Shown piece after piece: positions 1 through 4,366 of a stretch of DNA of 6,841 nt. Source of the stretch: Clostridia bacterium (GTDB lineage Bacteria; Bacillota_A; Clostridia; Oscillospirales; CAG-272). Below the pieces are notes generated by a model that had not been told where the DNA came from, made no database searches, and saw only the letters and a list, made by a program, of their open reading frames with translations. The DNA lies in NCBI GenBank assembly GCA_017632155.1, contig JAGBRZ010000144.1, positions 1 to 6,841 on the forward strand, written 5' to 3'. The position numbers and the translations under genes are program-made. Positions within the stretch are counted from its first letter, which is position 1; every line of letters begins with the position of its first letter.

Positions 1-396
1 CTCCACATAGTTCAGCTTCAGCAGCCAGTCGGCGTTGTTGATCATCCGGGCCTTGCCCTCGCCAAACTCGATGAAGCGCTCCATCTGGGCCTTGAAGCAA
101 TCGCAGTTGTGCTGAATGGTCTCGCGGGTCATCATGGAACGCATATCGGTTCTGCCCGAGGGGTCACCAATCATTGCAGTTCCGCCGCCGATGAGAACGA
201 CGGGCTTGTTGCCTGCCATCTGGAGTCTCTTCATAAGGCAGAGAGCCATAAAGTGACCGACGTGCAGGGAGTCTGCGGTGGGGTCAAAGCCGATGTAGAA
301 GGTGGCTTTGCCGTTGTTGATCATATCGCTGATGTGCGCCTCGTCTGTAACCTGAGCCACAAGACCGCGCGCGATAAGTTCTTCATAAAGTGTCAT
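1..396 (-). CDS. tyrS: Tyrosyl-tRNA synthetase, N-terminal part (cut by window edge)
   Basis: Class I aminoacyl-tRNA synthetase that charges tRNA-Tyr with tyrosine in the cytoplasm. Only the first 132 codons are visible; the family is usually about 400-420 residues, so most of the Rossmann fold, the KMSKS loop and the S4-like tail lie outside. The fit to the Bacillus-type enzyme is position for position: Y34, G36, F37 and D38 of the tyrosine pocket, the class I signature H45-V-G-H48, and the GDPSGR segment at 77-82 with D78. Position 35 is Ile (Cys in the Geobacillus enzyme) and 51 is Ala (Thr there), both known variable sites. The ATG at 396-394 is preceded by AAAGGA about 11 nt upstream. 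A consensus promoter lies at 443-471, so the leader is only about 40 nt, too short for a T-box. The call of TyrRS is secure. Confidence 0.96.
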   Translation of the reverse strand, partial: MTLYEELIARGLVAQVTDEAHISDMINNGKATFYIGFDPTADSLHVGHFMALCLMKRLQMAGNKPVVLIGGGTAMIGDPSGRTDMRSMMTRETIQHNCDCFKAQMERFIEFGEGKARMINNADWLLKLNYVE

Positions 397-442
397 TTTT
401 TCTGTATCCTTTGCGAAATTTAGAATTTTGATATACCTAATT

Positions 443-471
443 ATTATAAACTAAAATGAAGCATTTGTCAA
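443..471 (-). promoter_or_regulatory. Sigma-A type promoter of tyrS
   Basis: Read on the minus strand, TTGACA (471-466) and TATAAT (448-443) are both perfect consensus hexamers separated by exactly 17 nt. The predicted start of transcription is near 436, giving a leader of about 40 nt before the tyrS ATG at 396. The DNA upstream of the -35 (to 490) is A/T-tract rich, as in an UP element, and is nearly identical to that of the promoter at 2082-2110. Confidence 0.88.
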
Positions 472-480
472 TCACTTTTT

Positions 481-519
481 TGAAAAATAAAACAAAAAGC
501 AGCCCGAAGGCTGCTTTTT
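481..519 (-). terminator. Rho-independent terminator of the solute-binding protein gene
   Basis: On the minus strand the GC core GCAGCC/GGCTGC closes a TTCG loop (cUUCGg tetraloop, 508-505). A-tract/T-tract pairing extends the stem to 11 bp (519-509 with 504-494). It is followed by a T-rich run down to about 481. It starts 10 nt past the stop codon of the solute-binding protein gene. Because A tracts flank the stem on the other side as well, it could also stop transcription coming from the plus strand. It separates that gene from tyrS, whose promoter starts immediately downstream. Confidence 0.93.
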
Positions 520-529
520 CATATGTATC

Positions 530-2038
530 TTAGCCAAGCTTTTCGAGTGCAGAGTTGATATCGTTGATCTTTCTGTTGAAGAGCTTGGTATTTGCCTTTT
601 CGAGCGAAGACCAAGAACCTGCCTGGTTGTTGTTCATTGCGCCGCGGAAGAGGCTGTAGGAGAGATTCTCAAGACGGTTGGTAAGAAGTCTGCCAAGGTC
701 GATGACAACGCTCTCACGGATGAGGTCGAACATGAAGGAGTCGGAGCTCTGGTCAGCGTATCTGAGCTTCATAGCTTCCTCAAAGAGTGCGGGAGTGATC
801 TGGAGATAGCTCTGGTAAGCCATAAGCTCGAGGGTAGCAGCAGCTGCCTCGGAGTGAGTGGAAGCGGTGGAGAGCACGTAGGTGGTGAAGGGGAATGCCA
901 TGCAGGTGTAGTACTCTTCCTGCTCTATATCATACTTCGGAACGGGAAGGATACCGTAAGAGAAAGCGGTGCTTCCAAGCTTCTTGGAAGTAACCTGTGC
1001 ACGGTTGATGGTAAAGAGCGCGCCGCCGTTAGCGAAGTGGTTCTGGTCGTCTACGAAATAGCAGTCACCGGTGGAGTGCAGGAATTCGCACATCTTGGTA
1101 AGAAGGTTCTGGGTCTTCTCGGAGAAGAGGTCGGGGGAGAGCATAACCTGAGAGCCGTCCTGGTTGGGAACAACGGTGAAGAGGTTAGCGGAGGTGTAGA
1201 AGGAGTCGAAGTGAATGTTGTTGGTTACGAAACCGAAACGGTCGCCGCTGCTAGCAACTGCGTCAGCATCAAGGTCAACGTAAACACCGGAGGAAAGCTC
1301 GATGAACTTGTCGATGGTCCATTCCTTGGAGTCAACAAACTCGTAAAGATCCTTGGGCTCCGCGCCGTAAACGTCGGTGTACATATCCTTGTTGAAGATG
1401 CAAACGTACATCATGTAAAGGAAGTTTGTGGAGATGTCACCGGAAGCGAAGTAGATACCGTCCTTAAGAGTTGCCTTAGAGGTAAGGGAAGAGGGCCACC
1501 AGGGCTTGTCAAACTCGATGATGGAGTAGTCGGTGAGGTCCTGAGCGATACCCTCGCACATAAGGGTTGCACCGGACATCGAGTAACCTGCGAAGAAGTC
1601 GTGAGCGTCAGCACCGGACTGTGTGCTGTTGATGCACTGGTTAACGAAAGCCTTCTGGTTGTTGAAGTTACCGGGAGTGCCGGTGAACTCAAGTGTAACG
1701 CCGAACTGCTCTTCAACCTTTGCGTTACGGTTGTAGATCGCGTCGTTTACGGATTCGCCGTTCTGGTCTTCAACGAAGAACTCGGGGTTCTCAACGTCAT
1801 CCCAGTAAAGGAACTTAATGGTCTCGCCCTCAAACTTGAGGTCAGCGGGGATGTCGGAAGCAGCAAAGAGAGTCTCTTCAGGCTCGGTTACAACGGGATC
1901 GTTGCCCGAAGGAGCCTGAGTTTCTGCAGAACCTGCAGTGGTCTCATCGCCGGGCTTGGTCTCTGCACATGCAAGAGCCATGGGAAGCATCATAGCGATA
2001 ACAAGGATCGCAATGATAATGCGGGAAATGTGTTTCAT
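530..2038 (-). CDS. Extracellular solute-binding lipoprotein of an ABC importer (sugar-type, substrate unknown)
   Basis: Predicted to capture a solute outside the membrane and hand it to an ABC permease. The 502-residue protein starts with MKHISR, then a hydrophobic stretch (about 7-23) ending MALAC, where Cys24 is the likely lipidated residue; -3 is Ala rather than Leu, so the lipobox is permissive, not ideal. Residues 25-60 are a Thr/Glu/Gly/Pro-rich tether. The fold begins with strand ETIKFLYW (72-79) and shows the NxxVEEQFGV-type helix (about 105-114) and a KPWW motif (178-181), features I associate with solute-binding proteins of the family 1/family 8 type common in Clostridia. The in-frame ATG 33 nt upstream (2071) is rejected because GGAGGA sits 7 nt before the ATG at 2038. 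No permease or ATPase gene is adjacent: a terminator and tyrS follow, and the other side is divergent. Codon use avoids TTA, CTA and TCA, which leaves long antisense open frames. The substrate cannot be read from sequence; a sugar or oligosaccharide is the family-based guess. Confidence 0.88.
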   Translation of the reverse strand: MKHISRIIIAILVIAMMLPMALACAETKPGDETTAGSAETQAPSGNDPVVTEPEETLFAASDIPADLKFEGETIKFLYWDDVENPEFFVEDQNGESVNDAIYNRNAKVEEQFGVTLEFTGTPGNFNNQKAFVNQCINSTQSGADAHDFFAGYSMSGATLMCEGIAQDLTDYSIIEFDKPWWPSSLTSKATLKDGIYFASGDISTNFLYMMYVCIFNKDMYTDVYGAEPKDLYEFVDSKEWTIDKFIELSSGVYVDLDADAVASSGDRFGFVTNNIHFDSFYTSANLFTVVPNQDGSQVMLSPDLFSEKTQNLLTKMCEFLHSTGDCYFVDDQNHFANGGALFTINRAQVTSKKLGSTAFSYGILPVPKYDIEQEEYYTCMAFPFTTYVLSTASTHSEAAAATLELMAYQSYLQITPALFEEAMKLRYADQSSDSFMFDLIRESVVIDLGRLLTNRLENLSYSLFRGAMNNNQAGSWSSLEKANTKLFNRKINDINSALEKLG

Positions 2039-2045
2039 TTGGAAA

Positions 2046-2051
2046 TCCTCC
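2046..2051 (-). promoter_or_regulatory. Shine-Dalgarno site that fixes the start of the solute-binding protein
   Basis: GGAGGA on the minus strand (2051-2046) lies 7 nt from the ATG at 2038-2036. The alternative upstream ATG at 2071 would put 11 charged or polar residues (MKNRNFMEDFQ) in front of the signal peptide, and this SD would then fall inside the gene. The downstream start gives a normal lipoprotein signal peptide. Confidence 0.9.
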
Positions 2052-2081
2052 ATAAAATTTCTATTTTTCATAGATAAATAT

Positions 2082-2110
2082 ATTATACATTAAAATTTGA
2101 TTTTTGTCAA
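2082..2110 (-). promoter_or_regulatory. Sigma-A type promoter of the solute-binding protein gene
   Basis: On the minus strand TTGACA (2110-2105) and TATAAT (2087-2082) are perfect and 17 nt apart. The predicted transcription start is near 2075, leaving a leader of about 37 nt with the SD at 2046-2051. The -35 box and the A/T-rich DNA upstream, to 2129, match the tyrS promoter region at 464-490 in 25 of 27 positions. Confidence 0.88.
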
Positions 2111-2439
2111 TCTGTTTTTTGAAAAATAATAGAATTGCGCAAGATTGCCCTGCTCGGGGATATATAAAATATAAAAATGAAGAAAAGTTCCAAAATCAAA
2201 AAATATGTAATAAAAAGGAAGCTATGACACAAAATAGATACAACTTTTGCAAAACAGCCAAATTTTGCATTTTTGCGAAAAATTTTTTTCGGATTTTATA
2301 AAAACACCCAAACGGCATGAACTTACAAAAACCCTTGCATTTCAAGGCTTTTTGTATCCTTTTGTAAGGATAGTGCACGCAGAAAAAATATTGAATCCAA
2401 TTAAACGTGAAAAAACGTATATATTTTTTCTTTTTATGG
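2111..2439. other. AT-rich divergent intergenic region without a credible gene
   Basis: About 330 nt lie between the two divergent promoters. Short open frames exist on both strands, but their products are Lys/Phe/Asn-rich low-complexity peptides, they overlap the promoters, and none has a convincing ribosome binding site. Visible structure: TTGCGCAA, an 8-bp palindrome at 2135-2142; three TTTTGC copies at 2245-2250, 2263-2268 and 2271-2276; TGCAAAA/TTTTGCA arms at 2248-2254 and 2263-2269; an A/T palindrome at 2276-2291; and the hairpin pair listed separately at 2322-2372. The region could hold regulator sites or a small RNA, but nothing here matches an RNA family I recognise. Confidence 0.6.
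2322..2372. other. Intergenic hairpin pair (possible terminator or structured RNA)
   Basis: TACAAAAA (2324-2331) and CCTTG (2333-2337) pair with CAAGG (2343-2347) and TTTTTGTA (2349-2356), leaving one C-C mismatch and a 5-nt loop: 13 pairs in 33 nt. A second hairpin, TATCCT/AGGATA (2355-2360 with 2367-2372), follows and shares its first two bases. The 5' arm, as CTTACAAAA (2322-2330), can instead pair with TTTTGTAAG (2360-2368), so alternative folds are possible. On the plus strand the long stem is followed by TCCTTTTGT, loosely terminator-like. It lies upstream of the ligase promoter, so it is not part of that gene's leader. Confidence 0.55.
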
Positions 2440-2468
2440 TTGACATTTGCCTCATTTGGTGGTATAAT
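2440..2468 (+). promoter_or_regulatory. Sigma-A type promoter of the acyl-CoA ligase gene, with extended -10
   Basis: TTGACA (2440-2445) and TATAAT (2463-2468) are perfect and 17 nt apart, and TGG directly before TATAAT (2460-2462) fits the extended -10 TGn motif. The DNA upstream (about 2418-2436) is rich in T and A tracts. The predicted start is near 2475, giving a leader of about 60 nt. Such a close match suggests a strong basal promoter. Confidence 0.9.
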
Positions 2469-2523
2469 ATTGCCTGTAATAATTTGTGTTTGTGTATTTA
2501 TTATATAAATTGCTAACGAAAGC

Positions 2524-2528
2524 GAGGA
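2524..2528 (+). promoter_or_regulatory. Shine-Dalgarno site that fixes the start of the ligase
   Basis: GAGGA at 2524-2528 lies 7 nt from the ATG at 2536. A GTG at 2530, two codons earlier in the same frame, would be only 1 nt from this site and is therefore rejected as the start. Confidence 0.85.
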
Positions 2529-2535
2529 AGTGAAA

Positions 2536-4281
2536 ATGGCAGATTCACGCAAGGACTTTATCAATCGCGATAAAGTGTGGATGAAGTATTATTCCGAAGA
2601 AGCCAAAAACGCCAAACTCCCCGACTGCACCGCTTACGACTATTTAAAGCGACTTAATAAGGATAGATATGATGCTCCCGCGCTCCACTACTATGGCAAT
2701 GACATCACCTTCGGCGAGCTCGTTGATCGAATCGAGGCAACCGCGCAGGCGTTTTGTGCCGCAGGCGTAAGACCGGGTGACATCGTTTCCTTTGTATCTG
2801 TTCAGATCCCCGAAACCATCGCATCCATCTACGCGCTCAATAAGATCGGCGCAACCGCAAATATGATCGACCCCCGAATGGACGTCACAAGCATCAGCAG
2901 AATGATCACCAATTCGGGCTCAAAGGTGCTCGTCACCCTTGACATCGCCTGGCCCAAGATCAAGCAGATCAAAAGCCTTGTGAATCAGGACCTCATAATC
3001 ACCCAGTCTGCCGCAACTTCTCTTCCTTATATAAAGAAGGTCGCAATGCAGATCAAATCGAGAACCGCCATCGAATACACCGCGGACGTCATCACTTGGA
3101 AGGAATTCATCAAGCGAGGCGAAGGCGTTGTGGCTGTCGAGGTTCCTTATGAGGGCGACACCGCCGTTGCCATTACATACACGGGCGGCACAACCGGCTT
3201 CCCGAAGGGTGTAGTGCTCACAAATGACTCTGTCAACGCCGTTGTCATCAACTTCATATACTGTGACGTTGTGCATTATGATAACGACCGTTATCTTGGA
3301 ATAATTCCCGTCTTCTCGGCATATGGCCTTGTGTGCGGAATGCACATGCCCCTGTGCTTGAGAATGACTCTCGTACCCATCCCGCGTTTCATCCCGCAGC
3401 AGATCGGCAAGCTCGTCCGCGACTTCCGTCCGAACCACGTCATCTCCACCCCCGTATTCATCGAGCTTCTGATAGGAAGCAAAGAGGTCGCAAATATGGA
3501 CCTTTCCTTCCTTCGCACCCTCGCGTCGGGCGGCGATTCGATGAACGAAGGCCTCGAGGCAAAGCTCAACGATTTCCGCGAGAAGCACGGAATGAGATAC
3601 CCCCTCGCGCAGGGCTACGGAATGTCGGAGCTTTCCGCCGCGGCTTGCTTCTGCGTAAATACGGTGTATAAGCCCAAGAGCGTCGGAATCCCCTCGCTTA
3701 CAACAACAATAGAGATCATCGATCCGGAAACCGGTCTCGAGGTTCCGCTTGGCAAGATCGGCGAGGTCTGCGTCACCGGACCTTCAATGATGAAGTATTA
3801 TTTCGAGGCACCCGAGGAGACCGCAAACGTAATGCGCCGCCACTCCGACGGCAACGTGTGGATCCATTCGGGCGACTGGGGATATATGGACGAGGACGGC
3901 TTTGTCTTCATTGTTGGCAGAATCAAGCGAATGATCACCCGCTTTGACGGCCACAAGGTCTTCCCCGTAAACCTTGAGGGACTCATCGACGCACGCGAGG
4001 ACGTCAAAAACGTCTGCGTAGTCGGCGTAAATGACCTTGACCACAGCCAGGGCCAGTACCCCATGGTAGTTGTCGAGTTCGAGGGCGAGCTCACCGAGGA
4101 AGAGAAGCGCGCAAAGTGCTCCGAGATCTTCACCCTCTGTGACCAAAACGTCGAGGAGCGCGGCAAACCCGTTGCCGTTGTCTGCATCGATCAAATGCCC
4201 CTCACCGCAATGGGCAAAAATGATTACCGCGCAGTCGGTAAGAAATATAAGGACTACGATTATAAGTCCTGGACCCTTTAA
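2536..4281 (+). CDS. AMP-forming acyl-CoA ligase (ANL superfamily, fatty-acid-CoA-ligase-like)
   Basis: Cytoplasmic enzyme expected to activate a carboxylic acid with ATP to an acyl-adenylate and then pass the acyl group to CoA. The 581 residues contain the full ANL motif set in order: the P-loop TGGTTGFPKG at 216-225; YGMSE at 361-365; SGDW at 445-448 with ribose-contacting D447; GR at 461-462 with hinge K464; GHKVFP at 472-477 with E481; and TAMGKNDYR at 557-565 with the catalytic K561 of the C-terminal domain. Size and motif spacing suit medium- or long-chain acyl-CoA synthetases and 4-coumarate-ligase-like enzymes. There is no signal peptide and no carrier domain, so a stand-alone ligase is likelier than a peptide synthetase module. 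The acid substrate cannot be read from the sequence. It is transcribed from its own consensus promoter, divergently from the solute-binding protein gene, and is followed 85 nt later by a secreted hydrolase on the same strand. Unlike that neighbour it uses GCC and GCG alanine codons freely. Confidence 0.9.
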   Translation: MADSRKDFINRDKVWMKYYSEEAKNAKLPDCTAYDYLKRLNKDRYDAPALHYYGNDITFGELVDRIEATAQAFCAAGVRPGDIVSFVSVQIPETIASIYALNKIGATANMIDPRMDVTSISRMITNSGSKVLVTLDIAWPKIKQIKSLVNQDLIITQSAATSLPYIKKVAMQIKSRTAIEYTADVITWKEFIKRGEGVVAVEVPYEGDTAVAITYTGGTTGFPKGVVLTNDSVNAVVINFIYCDVVHYDNDRYLGIIPVFSAYGLVCGMHMPLCLRMTLVPIPRFIPQQIGKLVRDFRPNHVISTPVFIELLIGSKEVANMDLSFLRTLASGGDSMNEGLEAKLNDFREKHGMRYPLAQGYGMSELSAAACFCVNTVYKPKSVGIPSLTTTIEIIDPETGLEVPLGKIGEVCVTGPSMMKYYFEAPEETANVMRRHSDGNVWIHSGDWGYMDEDGFVFIVGRIKRMITRFDGHKVFPVNLEGLIDAREDVKNVCVVGVNDLDHSQGQYPMVVVEFEGELTEEEKRAKCSEIFTLCDQNVEERGKPVAVVCIDQMPLTAMGKNDYRAVGKKYKDYDYKSWTL

Positions 4282-4290
4282 TTAATTTCG

Positions 4291-4320
4291 TTACAAACGC
4301 TGCTCCAAAAGGCGTTGTAA
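4291..4320 (+). terminator. Weak terminator-like hairpin after the ligase gene
   Basis: TTACAA (4291-4296) and CGC (4298-4300) pair with GCG (4312-4314) and TTGTAA (4315-4320), with one bulged A and an 11-nt loop. It begins 10 nt after the ligase stop codon. The following bases are AATAAATTTT, not a proper T run, so termination is likely partial at best, and readthrough into the next gene is plausible. Confidence 0.4.
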
Positions 4321-4324
4321 AATA

Positions 4325-4343
4325 AATTTTGAAATTCAAAATT
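4325..4343. repeat. Perfect AT palindrome in the ligase-hydrolase gap
   Basis: AATTTTGAA (4325-4333) and TTCAAAATT (4335-4343) are exact inverted copies around a single A; in RNA this gives an 8-bp stem with a 3-nt loop. It sits 10 nt upstream of the Shine-Dalgarno site of the hydrolase. It could be an operator, an mRNA-stabilising stem or simply AT-rich DNA. No good promoter is visible beside it; the best candidate (TTGTAA with AAAATT 17 nt later) is poor. Confidence 0.45.
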
Positions 4344-4353
4344 AAAATAAAAA

Positions 4354-4359
4354 AGGAGA
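4354..4359 (+). promoter_or_regulatory. Shine-Dalgarno site of the secreted hydrolase
   Basis: AGGAGA at 4354-4359, preceded by an A run, lies 7 nt from the ATG at 4367. The spacing matches those of the ligase and solute-binding protein genes and supports this start. Confidence 0.88.
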
Positions 4360-4366
4360 TTTTGGA

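Noticed and set aside
109..423. 104-codon plus-strand frame at the left edge
   Set aside because: Antisense to the tyrS start, whose catalytic motifs match TyrRS residue by residue.
2039..2071. Upstream ATG (2071) as the start of the solute-binding protein
   Set aside because: The GGAGGA site lies within this stretch at the right distance for the ATG at 2038, and the longer form would bury the signal peptide behind polar residues.
854..2077. 407-codon plus-strand open frame opposite the solute-binding protein gene
   Set aside because: Antisense shadow in codon register; Val/Gly/Leu-rich product with no domain, and no SD. The minus-strand gene has promoter, SD, signal peptide and terminator.
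2111..2439. A 6S-like RNA, riboswitch or T-box in the intergenic region
   Set aside because: I found no conserved core motif of these classes. The only clear structure is the hairpin pair at 2322-2372, and the region lies upstream of both divergent promoters rather than in a leader.
2196..2564. 122-codon minus-strand frame and overlapping plus-strand frames (2104-2301, 2247-2516) in the intergenic region
   Set aside because: Low-complexity Lys/Phe/Ile/Asn-rich products in AT-rich DNA. They run across the consensus promoters and the ligase start, and no SD was found.
2920..3588. 222-codon minus-strand open frame inside the ligase gene
   Set aside because: Lies opposite conserved ANL motifs of the ligase; no SD, promoter or recognisable product. 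The other shorter frames in the ligase region (for example 3784-4194 and 3333-3671) are rejected for the same reason.
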